Assembly: GCA_963669155.1 (NCBI GenBank)
Contig: OZ022584.1
Location: 16,113,417 to 16,177,416, forward strand
DNA length: 64,000 bases
Origin: Arbacia lixula
Taxonomy: Eukaryota; Echinodermata; Echinoidea; Arbacioida; Arbaciidae
Reading direction: 5' to 3'
Under the pieces are notes generated by a model. It ran no database searches, was not told the origin of the DNA, and saw only the letters and a program-made list of their open reading frames with translations. The position numbers and the translations under genes are program-made. How positions within the stretch are numbered: the first letter of the stretch is position 1; each line of letters begins with the position of its first letter. Positions 37,500 through 47,930 of this stretch are shown piece after piece.

Positions 37500-37800
37500 C
37501 ACCTAAAAACGATTTTATGCAAATAATTTAAGAGATAGACCAAATAAAGAAAGACAACGTAGGAAAACAGCCGCACGGAGAGACTCCTGTCTATATAAAG
37601 CTTCTAGACGCTCACATCCTACGAGTATACAGGCGTCTTATGCAAGGGCTAAGTGTGAGCGAGGTTTGAGCGGGGGTTTAGAGCGAGTGAAGGGCGCTGT
37701 TTGTCGCTGCACTTGACCGACGCGGAGAGAGCGAGGGCCCGTTCCGTCAAGCAGCTACTCACTCCTTATTGAGGTGGTGCTATTGAGATGGTGCTGGAGC
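37500..37800. other. Unique DNA with TATATAAAG motif
   Basis: CTATATAAAG at 37591-37600 is followed by TCACATC (Inr-like) 20 bp later, closer than usual for a TATA promoter. CpG-containing sequence follows but no long frame. Weak promoter candidate. Confidence 0.12.
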
Positions 37801-37997
37801 GAGGAGCTAATGGGGCAGAGAGCGGGGGAGAGGGGGGGGGGGGCGTGAGAGGAGGAGGAGGAAGACGAGGAAGAGGAGGAGGAGGAGGAGAAGGAGAAGA
37901 AAGGGGAAACTGACTATTTATTATCATTTTATTGGCATTTTGATAAAAAAAAATCTTATTTTGTTCATTTTTGTGTGCAAAAGAGAAAGGGAGAGAG

Positions 37998-38036
<39 letters not shown>
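37801..38036. repeat. (GGA)n and (GA)n tracts
   Basis: G-run and GGA-type repeats at 37826-37905, AT-rich gap, then (GA)n at 37980-38036, which abuts the left arm of the long inverted repeat. Confidence 0.9.
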
Positions 38037-38038
<2 letters not shown>

Positions 38039-38045
<7 letters not shown>

Positions 38046-38170
38046 CGGTAATGTACATGAACCAGCTGATGAGGAGAGTGCAGATAATAACAATCTAATT
38101 ATTACAATCACGATCAATATTACTCTAATCATCGTCACTAATGCTTCATTATAGTGTGGTAGTAATAGGA

Positions 38171-38204
<34 letters not shown>

Positions 38205-38282
38205 GGGGGGGGGGGAGAAAGAGGGGGAAGAGGGAGAAACAGGGAGAGTAAGAGGATGTAAGAGTAAGAGGTAGTAGTAGGC

Positions 38283-38334
<52 letters not shown>

Positions 38335-38335
38335 A

Positions 38336-38427
<92 letters not shown>

Positions 38428-38492
38428 TAATAATACGATTACTACTTCTTCTTTTTTTCTATTCCTTCTTTATACTACATCTACTTCTACTA

Positions 38493-38587
<95 letters not shown>

Positions 38588-38797
38588 TTTCTACTACCAC
38601 TACGACTGCATATGCTTTTCTACATTAAATGATGTAGCTGCTATTACTACTACCACAAGTACTCTTCCTATTACTACCACTATATAATGAAACATTAGTG
38701 ACGATGATTAGAGTAATACTGATCGTGATCGTAATTATTAGATTGTTATTGTCTGCATTCTCCTCATCAGCTGGTTCATGTACATTACCGCATTCTC
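38039..38797. repeat. Long inverted repeat around a (CTA)n-rich spacer
   Basis: Left arm 38039-38172 and right arm 38663-38797 are reverse complements over about 134 bp with roughly eight mismatches (about 94%). Shared pieces include GCGGTAATGTACATGAACCA and, later, TACTCTAATCATCGTCACTA. The 490-bp spacer is entirely microsatellite: (GA)n, G11, (CTA)n at 38280-38391, (TAA)n to about 38425, and a second (CTA)n at 38488-38586. No terminal TTAA or clear target duplication. It may be a foldback element or a palindromic rearrangement seeded by the microsatellite. The poly-Val/Leu ORF in the spacer is an artefact. Confidence 0.93.
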
Positions 38798-39100
38798 GGC
38801 ATTCTGCAGACAAAACCCCAGTCACATTCTTAAGACTCTCGACCCTTCAACCTCCTTCGCGCGAGACGGAAATTTTCGACAGTGCTACTTTTGACCTTTC
38901 TGCATTTTATGTTCGTCGGGCTCGACATGGGATGAAGGATGCGGAGAGTCCGTCCTTCAGCGTTGGAAAGTAGCCGGTAACCATGGCAACACATCTCAGA
39001 AAGAGCGCCCTGGAATCGGTGTGTGACCTGTGACACATTTCCTTCTCCGAGTCTCCGAGCTAAAATGTACGTCGCGGAAGAGTGAGACAATTTGACTTCA
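38798..39100. other. Unique block with X-box
   Basis: GTAACCATGGCAAC at 38977-38990 matches 13 of 14 of the RFX palindrome. Mixed, CpG-containing sequence. No gene. Confidence 0.25.
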
Positions 39101-39171
39101 AATGTATGTGTGCGTGTGTGTGTATGTGTATATGTGTGTATGTGTGTGTGTGTGTGTGGGGGGGGGGGGTC
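39101..39171. repeat. (GT)n ending in a G-run
   Basis: TGTGTATG-type (GT)n passes directly into about 10 G. This is the (GT)n counterpart of the G-run polarity seen at (GA)n tracts. Confidence 0.95.
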
Positions 39172-39887
39172 CCTCTTTTTAAACAAGTGAAACAAATAAA
39201 TGTGCGCATACCTCAAAGGAACACTTAATATGAACACAATCGATATTGTAGTAACAATTTGGACACTAATATTTCAATATTGCGCTAACATTCGAAGTCA
39301 TATTCAAACGACCGAGTTTACTTCAATATTTAACATGTTACTGTAACAAATTGAAGTATTGACGAATATCATACTCACCACCCTGATAATAGTGAATCCA
39401 TCAAAGATCCTACAGAATTGGGTTTGAAATCTATCTAGGTGTATTATGCGTGTTGCGTCGAATTCATAGAATAGTTTTCTCGCTTTAAGCCTATCCATCT
39501 GAAGAATGGGGTGCAAAGGGTTATGCTTCAAGGCAATCATAACAATTAATTATTCATTTCTTAGTTTTAAAAAGAAAGCAAAAAGAAAGAAATATATACA
39601 AAGGTGTATTATTGCAAATAAGAGACAACGATAGATTTCAATAATGACAAATATACCGCGCATACAGACGAGGGAAAAGTGCAACATAGCTTAAGCTCGG
39701 ATGACTTCGCGCATGCGCAGCGTGCTTGTGTATTTAAACCCGACACCTCCCCCATATCGATAGGAGGAAATATCTCTGAGCCCTTGGTAAATAATTTCTT
39801 GATCAAACCATGATCAATCCAGGGCTATCCAACTCGAAAGGTGGAAAGAAGAAGGTGGCGATGGGTTCCTTAAGCAAACGAGGAAGG
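39172..39887. other. AT-rich unique DNA
   Basis: Nothing recognised; ORFs below 80 codons. Confidence 0.4.
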
Positions 39888-39962
39888 GGGTGATGAGGAG
39901 AAAGAGGCGAGGAAGGAGGAGGAGGAGGAGAAGGAGGAGGAGAGGTAGTAGGGGAGGGGGGT
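39888..39962. repeat. (GGA)n purine tract
   Basis: GAGGAGGAGGAG-type units with a G-run at the 3' end. Confidence 0.9.
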
Positions 39963-40145
39963 GGAAATATCTAGAGCGCGGCAGATGCCCGGCTACCGTG
40001 CGATTCGGCGCGAAACCACGTTCGGCAAACACGGGTAAAAGTACCGCTTGATGGTGCGGACGTGCCGCTGCGCGGACGGCCGACATGCCCGGCGTCTGTC
40101 TGCTTGCTGCACGGTCCGTAGCCAGCCGCGCGCTCAAACCACCTG
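39963..40145. other. CpG-rich patch
   Basis: Dense CpG sequence such as GCGCGAAACCACGTTCGGC and GCGCGGACGGCCGAC. The 107-codon minus-strand ORF through it is Ala/Arg-rich at one end and passes into the purine tract at the other. No promoter element is visible. Confidence 0.25.
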
Positions 40146-40703
40146 AATTAATACCAGCAAGAATATTTCCAGTAGCTTCTTTCTAGGATTTTCGCAATTA
40201 TCACCCCATTAAGGGTGTCAACAATTCTTTTAATTCAACAAAATTTGTGCATCTAATGTATGTAACAAATGCAACGAGTATTTTTTTGATTTGTCAACGA
40301 ATAAAAGATAAAGGTGGATTTGTTAAACGTGGAAGAGTATAGATGATAATATTGATCGTTGTTGAGAGGGGCTGTGAAAGAGACTAGATTGCAGGTTTTC
40401 ATTGTACCACTATGCACTATTTGTACTTGATGAGAGGAGAAAACCCACATACATTATACACACACACCTTCACCGTGATTTCCACTATTTAGTTTTCAGA
40501 GTGCGCGGCATTATAGAATCAACAGTCTTACACATATTCCATATTTGATTTGTCAAATTTGTTATATACCGAAGTTATTTTTTAGTCAAGGACGTTTTTT
40601 TTTCTTTTTCTCTCCTCTAAACTTAAGAGAATCGCTTCGTGCTTGAGTTGATTTTTAGATTGCTCACTTGTGATGCCAATGTCAAATAAAAATTCGGCTT
40701 TTT

Positions 40704-40730
40704 GCCTCTTTTGTTTCACAAAAAAGAGGC
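40704..40730. other. Small perfect hairpin
   Basis: GCCTCTTTT and AAAAGAGGC are perfect arms separated by 7-9 nt within 27 bp. A small stem such as this can occur by chance. No surrounding RNA gene is evident. Confidence 0.4.
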
Positions 40731-40844
40731 CGCGTTAGAAACCGTCTGCACAAAGCAAATGTTTTGCATGGTCATGGTGGTGTGATTTTTATAACAATGC
40801 GGTGTGGGAGTGTTCATTTGGATAGGGTGGAGGGAGTAAAATAA

Positions 40845-40858
40845 GTTACCATGGCAAC
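40845..40858. promoter_or_regulatory. Perfect RFX X-box palindrome
   Basis: GTTACCATGGCAAC fits the RFX consensus GTTRCCATGGYAAC at all 14 positions. It lies in non-coding DNA. Confidence 0.5.
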
Positions 40859-41845
40859 AGCTAAACCACACCTCCATCTCCTCATTCTGTTTTATCGTGC
40901 TTGTCATTTCTGTTTCAAATATTGAACTGATATCGAGCATCCAATGAAAATTTAGAATAGATCATCGGAAGAAGAATAAGAAAGATGGAAGAAAAGAAGA
41001 AGACTGGGCGATATCATGAGAAGTTTACTATAGCAATAACACCAATAGCAAAATGAATTATGGTTTTATATACGTATATGTCATGTAAGATGAGAGTATG
41101 AACATAGTGATGATGTGCTTTGATAGAATGTCGCGCAGATGCATTACCATAATCCTTACTTATGCTACTATTTGTATTATTGCTATGCGACCGATCTTTT
41201 CTAGAGGCAAAACATATCAAGAAGAACAAAAAAAAAATGAATATGAGAGCGTGAGTATAAGGGTAACATGAGAACGGCAAGGATTAGAAAGCTGGTCAAA
41301 TAAGAACTGACATGAGACAGTAAACCCAATCAAGATGTCAAGAAGTCAACATGTGAGTTAGTAATCACCCTTCATCTTGGGAGAGGACTCTTCTAGCAAA
41401 CATATAGGCAGATCTTTCTCCTTTGTCCTAAGTAATTATTTTAGCCACAAAATACGATTTTTATGGCACTTCGTTTTACTTTTCCTTTTCCTGCTCATTT
41501 TGTCACAATCAATTACCTAATTGAAGTTTGACTTAATAGTATATTAAGGGGATCTTCAGTTTGGTGTCTATACACAAAAAAAATATAGATATAACACAAA
41601 AGGCGCAAATTCTTTTATATCAAAATCACGCCCTTTGCAGGGGCCCGCTGTCGATGTTTTCAATTGTGCTTTTATCCCCGTCATCTGTTTTGTGTTTATC
41701 TCTGTTCTTCTTTGAGTCTGGGTATGTGTTTGTTTAAGTCATACAAGATGCGTCGTGTTAACATTAAAAAGTTCACGCACAAAGAGAGGGTTTTCTCACT
41801 TCAGAGGTCGTTCACCGATATGTATATAGCATCGATCGAGAAACA
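40859..41845. other. AT-rich unique DNA
   Basis: No gene or element recognised. Confidence 0.4.
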
Positions 41846-41937
41846 CGGTGAGAGACGGAGAGAGAGGGGGGGGGGGGAGAGAAAAGAGAAGACAGAGAGA
41901 GGGAGAGACGGGTAGAGGGAGAGAGGGGGAAAACGGA
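41846..41937. repeat. (GA)n with internal G11
   Basis: GAGAGA directly followed by about 11 G, then AGAGAAAAGAGAAG and more GA/GGGA. Confidence 0.9.
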
Positions 41938-42392
41938 CAATTTCTCTTGAAAAATATTGTAACTAAAACTTAGCAATAACGCTTGGCTAGTTTGCATGGC
42001 CTAGTTGGCAATGATTTTTGTGCAAACAGAAGACTGGGATCAATCAAGGAAGTCCCCGGGGAACGAATACGGAATGGAAGCCTTGTGGGATAGCTAGGCT
42101 ACACTTCAGACTCATCTACATGTCAAGTTCATCCATGATTTAATTCATCTAACGCTTGCATAATAATTATTGCAGTTTTTTGGGAAAATAACATTCTTAT
42201 TGAACATGTTGAAAGCGCCATTTTCTATAAAATGTTTGCTTTACTTGTTCATGTTTTTCGCGTATTGAATTGATTTTCTTGTTGAAAATGTAAGCATTAT
42301 TATCATAATGTTACTGTGTATTTCAGATAGGCCTTAATGGTATTTTCATCCCCCTTTTTAGAAACCTTTTTGTTCATTGTGACATAACGCTG

Positions 42393-42598
42393 ACCCCCCC
42401 CCCTTTTTTTTTTGGTGTATATATATTTCCCTTTCCTTGTCTCTATCTCTATCTCCTCGTATGTCTTCCCATCTCTGTCTTCACGCCCATCCCCTATCTC
42501 TATCTGTCTGTCTGTCTCTCTCTCTCTCTCCATCTCTCTCTCTCTCTCCCTCTCTGTCTTTCTATGTTTCTCTGTCTCTCTGTCTCTGTATCTGTCTC

Positions 42599-42654
<56 letters not shown>

Positions 42655-42656
42655 AA
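42393..42656. repeat. C-run, T-run and (CT)n/(CTGT)n tract
   Basis: C10 and T10 near 42393-42413, then pyrimidine-rich DNA with (CTGT)n at about 42500-42515 and 42598-42617, and pure (CT)n at 42617-42654. Confidence 0.95.
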
Positions 42657-43050
42657 TCTATCTATCTTGGTTTTTTCCTCTCCCACTCCCCACATACTTG
42701 ATCCTATATATCTTTATATCTTACTCTCTTTTCACATTCAAACATTTCCTTCACATCTATCTATCGATCGATCAACGATCGTTCTATCCTCTCTAGTCTA
42801 GAATGCTCCATATAGAAAAAAACATACGCCACAATTTTATTGTTTTTAGGTATTTATGATATACCTCTCGGGTTTCAATCACTGTACACACAGGTGTCTC
42901 TGATTATTAACGTAACATTTGTTATCATAACTCGGTATATGTGCTAGCATTATGTGAAACCATGGTAACGCTACTAAATGTTCTCACGTTAATATTTTAC
43001 TCCTCCAGTGCGTCAGAAAATTAAATCAAAGATACTCCTTTGTTTTAATT

Positions 43051-43142
43051 TTAACTCTTTGTGTGCCACACGTTAAATTTCCCCGCAATTAATACACACA
43101 ATTCCCATAGACGAGCAGTTTATCTGCCACACAAAGTTTTAA
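43051..43142 (+). mobile_element. Family-A palindromic element (copy 1)
   Basis: TTAACTCTTTGTGTGCCA at the left and TGCCACACAAAGTTTTAA at the right form imperfect inverted ends bounded by TTAA; the core is AATACACACAATTCCCATAG. Length 92 bp. No coding capacity, so it would move only with another element's transposase. Ends and target are piggyBac-like (inference). Confidence 0.85.
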
Positions 43143-43247
43143 AGCTCTTTGTGGCATGGCTGTCAGTTATAAGCTCCGAACCATCGCCTCATCATAGTTA
43201 AAATCACATAGTCTTCGCAGTTTTCATATCACTTTGCTCCTTACCTC

Positions 43248-43338
43248 TTAACTCTCTTAGTGCCAGATGTGAACTTACTCACAAGTAATACACACAAATC
43301 CCATAGAGTACCATTTTGCCTGGCACACAAAGGGTTAA
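43248..43338 (+). mobile_element. Family-A palindromic element (copy 2)
   Basis: TTAACTCTCTTAGTGCCA opens, TGGCACACAAAGGGTTAA closes, and AATACACACAAATCCCATAG is the core. Length 91 bp. The segment between copies 1 and 2 begins TTAAAGCTCTTTGTGGCATG, which looks like the left end of another, broken copy. Confidence 0.88.
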
Positions 43339-43419
43339 TGCGCCATTTGTGCATTTTTCGCGCAGTTAATACACACAAAACGCATAGCGCAGTATTTCGT
43401 CTTGCGAAGGAAAGGTTAA
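43335..43419 (+). mobile_element. Family-A palindromic element (copy 3, shares TTAA)
   Basis: It starts at the same TTAA (43335-43338) that ends copy 2, carries the AATACACACAAAACGCATAG core and ends at GGTTAA (43416-43419). It is 85 bp and more diverged at its ends. Confidence 0.75.
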
Positions 43420-43740
43420 TTGAATATCTATCTCGTAAGAAGAAGGTTACTGTGTCAGATCGCATCCTTGACTGTGTTGCACCTACAATATGGAACAGAC
43501 CTCCACACACACACCGTTCGACATATATCCTCTATGAATGTCTTCAAGACTCTTTGAAAGGCACGTCTGTTTCAGATTTGATTTCTCTTCATAATCTCAA
43601 TTGTGTGTATCATGTTGTTTTCAATTGTGTGTATTATGTTGTTTTCAATGTGTGTATCATTATTGAATATATGTTAGGTTTCCTCAATGTTTTTATGCAA
43701 AGCGCTGGAGTGTTTCTTTTTCTTTAAAGTGAAATTATCA
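43420..43740 (+). mobile_element. Decayed LINE 3' end (reverse-transcriptase C-terminus)
   Basis: SDRILDCVAPTIWN is the conserved end of the reverse-transcriptase ORF in CR1/L2/Jockey-type LINEs (usual form: D-R-x-F-x-V-x-A-P-x-x-W-N-x-L-P). The usual following helix continues in another frame (SSMNVFKTL at about 43528-43554, stop at 43555), so there is at least one frameshift between 43500 and 43530. The AT-rich tail contains two TGTGTAT(C/T)ATGTTGTTTTCAAT-like units and GCAAAGCGCTGGAGTG, recalling LINE 3' ends. The 5' side is cut off at the family-A array. Confidence 0.7.
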
Positions 43741-44221
43741 ATTCACAGTTTATTATCATTAAAATTGTTTTTATTAGCAGTTATTACCACTGTGTTTATG
43801 ATTCTCTTAATATCATTTATTAACACTAATCATCTCATAAGTGGAGCAAGCTAAACTATAGTTCTAATAAATCACATCATTTATTTTGAATCACACTCAT
43901 GAACATTTCGTATTGGTTTACCCATCACCAACAAAGAATGTATATGCACTTTACGATGGTTTTTGCAGGAAAGATAAGTTTTGAGATATCATTCATCATG
44001 CTGACCATAAGGCGTTGGAATCACGACCGTGGCATCTTGAAGGAAACATCTGCCTTATGATTCATCCCAGAAGTGCAACATCATTTGCAATCAATGTTCA
44101 AAGGCCTCTGGACATCATTTAAACTTTTTTTTTTTGCCTATCTATTTGTTTGCTGCTATGCTTTACCGCTGGTATATGGACAAACGCCGCTGGCGTATTA
44201 ACAAATCGAGAACTACGTGTG
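43741..44221. other. AT-rich unique DNA
   Basis: Nothing recognised. Confidence 0.4.
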
Positions 44222-44252
44222 TGATTTGTGTGAGTAAGTGTGTGTGTGTGTG

Positions 44253-44304
<52 letters not shown>

Positions 44305-44496
44305 TGTGTGTGTGGGTGTGCGCGTGTGTGCGTGCGTGTGTGTGTGTGGTGTGCGTGTGTGTATTTGTGTGTATGTGTTTGTGTATGTTTGTGTGTTTGT
44401 GTGTTTGTGTGTGTTCGCGTGCGCGCGTATGTATGTGTGCGTATGTGTGTGAATTTATATATGTGTATGTGTCCATCCATATATATCTATATATCC

Positions 44497-44532
<36 letters not shown>

Positions 44533-44560
44533 TTGTGTGTGTGCGTGTGTGTCTGTGGTT
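44222..44560. repeat. (GT)n cluster with short (AT)n
   Basis: Pure (GT)n at about 44262-44301, imperfect GTGTGCG/GTGTTTG units, (TA)n at 44478-44510, then (GT)n again to about 44550. Confidence 0.95.
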
Positions 44561-44809
44561 GTCCTTGAAATAGAGCTTTTAATACACAGTACACAGCTGT
44601 TTAAGAATTCTACTCAAAACTGTACAATTTAATGATTATTGACCATAAAATCGTGACTTGTTTGTTGCACGGAGTAGCTCGGGGCATCTTAGGGAAGTTT
44701 CGGAGTTGTTTAACGTATAGAGGAGACAGTTAACTGAGCGAGCGAACTTGAAGAGAGAGGGGGGGGGGGGTGATGTGGAAGCGAGCGATGTAGTCCCACT
44801 CGCCTCCTC

Positions 44810-45110
44810 TGGCCCTATCAATTAGCCGACGAGAGAGGGCTCTGTCTCTCGGGGCTGATAAGGCCCCACGTTTTCGGTGATTTCCAAGCGGATCCCGTCC
44901 TGTTTAATTATTCAAACAAATGGCTCAAACAAATCAATCATCAAAATTAATTACAATAATGTCGATCCTTCGGGGGCCATAGGAAGACACCAACCGATCA
45001 TATAAACAGGATAAATATTTCCTGGTCTTTTAGATGAGGCTGTGCGAGGTTTAACAATAAAAAAAAAGCAGCGATTTACCCGTGTGACGTGCTGGGTGCT
45101 TCGGTTTCAA
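44810..45110. promoter_or_regulatory. Candidate developmental enhancer block
   Basis: Non-repetitive 300 bp with TGATAAGG (44857-44864, GATA), TTAATTA (44904-44910 and 44947-44953, homeodomain), ATCAATCA (44933-44940, PBX/HOX type), and TAAACAGG and GATAAATATT (45003-45019, forkhead type). Motif density is the highest I noticed in the window. Function is inference. Confidence 0.3.
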
Positions 45111-45432
45111 TATAATAGTCCCACCCGAGCCTATTTAAGTCCCTGCTTTAATAGAGAATGTACTTTTGTTAAGTGCATCCACAAATTATCAGGGAAGCAC
45201 TGTTCTGATTTGCAGTGATTCATCCTTGGCTTGACCTTAGGCAATTAAAGTTAAACTTCGGTAGATATTTTACGCCGATTTGCTTTGACGATATTGTTTC
45301 ACTAATTGTGCACGTACGAGTTTACAGTAGTTATTTTGTAGGCATGCATTTTAAACAAACTTAATTTAAACGAAAAAAAAATTGTTCTTTCTTCCTGCGT
45401 AACGTTGGGGGCATTCATCATTCATTACTATA
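45111..45432. other. AT-rich unique DNA
   Basis: No feature recognised. Confidence 0.4.
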
Positions 45433-45506
45433 GTTTATAATGATGATACATAACTTTTATGAAGCGCCTTTTCCCATTTTGATTCCATGCTCAAAGTACT
45501 TGACAG
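45433..45506 (-). mobile_element. LINE/SINE-like 3' tail, reverse orientation
   Basis: Read on the minus strand: CAAGTACTTTGAGCATGG, then AAAAGGCGCTTCATAAAAGT, then TATGTATCATCATTATA. This matches the common non-LTR 3' end pattern (CTTTGAG..., AAAGCGCTATATAAA..., ATTATTATT). Only the last 75 bp or so are recognisable. Confidence 0.5.
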
Positions 45507-45720
45507 CATATCAACACAATTATAAATATGACAAAGGAGTCGTATACATCTTAGAAAAGAAAGAATTAATCTATGATATGAATAGGAATAAGAGGTTCAT
45601 TTCGACAAACATCTTTTTTTTTTTTTACATTTATGATGAATAACATCTTTGTGTGCCAGTCAAAATGATGATTTATACCCTTATCATTATGACCGTACTT
45701 AGCGGAGTCCTTGTGCAAAT

Positions 45721-46118
45721 ATTCTTTGTTATATTCCACATACTAAGAATGTTGCTATATGATTGGTTAAGAGTTGATCACGTGATGAGGCGTAGTTTTT
45801 CCTATCTGATCACCTGAGAATAAAAGATAGTTACACTCTAGGTGATAGTTCGCTGATCTCTTTACTCCTCACAGTCCTAATGCGCGATTAATATTTTGAG
45901 TACGCGCGAAATAAAAGTGCGTTACGCTCGGACTATCACTTGACATCTAACGCGTCCTAACGCGCGTCCTAATGCGCGTCCTAATGCGCGTCCTAATGCG
46001 CGTCCTAATGCGTGTTCCCCATGGCAGCGGCTCGGGGTTATGGAGTTAAGTAAACATTAACTTTTTACGTCAAATTGTCATTTTTGGTATAGATAGTTGG
46101 TTTCAGATGTGGAATATA
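45721..46118. mobile_element. Left part of a composite palindromic element with a 12-bp tandem repeat
   Basis: TGATAGTTCG (45843-45852) and its near inverse CGGACTATCA (45929-45938) form a small stem. A GTCCTAATGCGCG lies inside it (45874-45886), and four perfect GCGCGTCCTAAT units plus partial ones follow (45951-46012). TTATATTCCACATA (45729-45742) is inverted as GATGTGGAATATAA at 46107-46120. All this suggests one non-autonomous DNA element with subterminal repeats continuing into the palindrome to the right. Confidence 0.5.
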
Positions 46119-46292
46119 AAGCAAATAATCAACTTTTGGTTTCAAGCAATGAGACGAGCTATCACTTCCTCGGCGATCTGAATGTATCCGCTATCTTTCC
46201 TCAGCTGCGCTTCGGAAAGATAGCTACATCCAGATCGCCTCGGAAGTGATAGTTCGTCCCATCACCCTCACCAACGCTGATTATTTGCTTAC
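46119..46292. mobile_element. 174-bp near-complete palindrome (MITE-like)
   Basis: Left arm 46119-46200 and right arm 46214-46292 are inverted copies over about 80 bp. Matches include AAGCAAATAATCA at the outside, CTATCACTTCC in the middle and CTATCTTTCC at the centre, around a 13-bp loop. The identity is roughly 80-85% overall, higher in the inner 45 bp. No TTAA at the ends. Confidence 0.85.
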
Positions 46293-46511
46293 TAACGGAT
46301 GAAGAGAAAGCATTATTCAATATGCCTGGGCGCTGATGTGTTATGTAATACAATCTGCATTAATACGATTAACATATGCATGTTGAAACAACATGCTTCA
46401 AAATAATGAAAAACAACATAATGGGGTTACTGAAATTATACATACAACAGGGCTATTGACGACGAAGATGATGATAACGATAGGCGCTGATAATAATCCA
46501 GTCTATCACTT

Positions 46512-46545
<34 letters not shown>

Positions 46546-47297
46546 AATTATACCATGTGTACTTTTAGACATTCTACTAATGATTATCATTGTTTTATGT
46601 TATTTTCACGCTGTATGATGATAATTGTAACACTTACATTGATAGCAATTGTAATAATAATGTTATAATTATATCATATCATAATAATATAATCATTATT
46701 ATTATTGTTATTATTATTATTATTATTATTATAGTGCTAATAACAATAATATAATAATATCATAATATAATAATATTGATATCAATAAAAATTATTGTAA
46801 CACTGGCAATGCTATACATTTGTCTGATGATATTAATGATTCTTATTGTTTTACATTATAACAACAAGAGAAGCCACAATGCTTCTAATATGATACACTC
46901 TCCTTTTGTCAGATGCGGACAATGGAATATTCTTCTGACCTCGAACGAACTATTTCTTTTATCCGACGTACAACAGTTACCAATACCGATAAGGTCTTAT
47001 TTACATAGGGTACTATTAACCGGTCAATAGTTCTTTTGAGATACTTTTTGCCCTCTCAAAAGCAGCATGGTTCAATCTATGCCATGACTGTCAATCAATC
47101 AGGCAGCATGATTATTAGGCCGAGGTTTACAATATATGAAAACACAGTATCTATCATTGCATGTTTTACATGTATCAGCTTAGATAATTGAAATTATAAG
47201 ATATTGAAAAGTAATGTTACTAGGAGAAAGGAAAGTGTTCAGGGCATCTTAAATAGTTGTAAGTAGCAAAATTAAGAACATGTGGAGAGTGATATAC

Positions 47298-47299
<2 letters not shown>
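46293..47299. repeat. AT-rich DNA with (CTA)n and (ATT)n
   Basis: (CTA)n at 46511-46542 and AT-rich (ATT)n/(AAT)n at about 46677-46800, where ATT and AAT blocks could fold into a long AT stem. Otherwise unique. A 84-codon ORF at 46776-47030 is not convincing. Confidence 0.7.
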
Positions 47300-47349
<50 letters not shown>

Positions 47350-47699
47350 GAAATATAAATGGTGGAGGGGGAGTATACTAACACTTCCATTTTTTGGAAA
47401 CAGAACGGGTGAGAAATATATGAAAGAAAGAATATCATAACAAATAGGAAATAGATTGAAGGGGTAGAATGAGATAAACTGGAAGAATATAATGTGAGAA
47501 TTGTGATTAAGGAAAGAGAGGGAGGAAAAACTTGAGAGGAAAGAGAAGAAAGATGGAAAGAAAATGAAGCAGATTGGTGAAAGAAGAATAACGTGTGAGG
47601 ATGAAAACAGAAGAAAGATGGTGGAACAAAATGATATGTTGAAATAGAAAGATGGAGAGACATGATACTAGGAAGCTACTCAGAAACGGCATGAAAAGG

Positions 47700-47757
<58 letters not shown>

Positions 47758-47930
47758 GAAGATTGGAAGAAGAAAACAGAACGAGACAAAAAAAGAGAAA
47801 AAAAGAGAAAATTAAAGAGAATGAGGTGGGTGGGCTGGAAACAGGAAAGGCAATATGGGTAGAAATAGAAGAACGAAGAAGACGGAGAAGGGTGGGGGAG
47901 AGACATAGGGATGAAGAAGAGATAGAGATA
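47300..47930. repeat. (GA)n tracts and purine-rich DNA
   Basis: Pure (GA)n at 47300-47346 and 47702-47753. Between and after them is A/G-rich degenerate sequence. Confidence 0.9.

Noticed and set aside
38625-38825. Minus-strand ORF starting MTGVLSAECRECGNVHEPAD
   Set aside because: The first part looks protein-like, but the frame runs through the inverted-repeat arm and becomes Ile/Thr/Asn low complexity; the matching left arm is not open in an equivalent gene context.
40704-40730. Bacterial-style terminator or microRNA hairpin
   Set aside because: The stem is only about 9 bp, there is no bacterial gene nearby, and it is far too short for a microRNA precursor.
44163-44573. Cys/Val- and Thr/His-repeat ORFs on both strands
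   Set aside because: They are translations of (GT)n/(CA)n, as at 6136-6739, 7784-8113, 17855-18307 and 58669-59003; not metallothionein- or histidine-rich proteins.
45951-46012. CRISPR-like array
   Set aside because: The 12-bp units are directly adjacent without spacers and lie in an animal DNA element; it is a tandem repeat.
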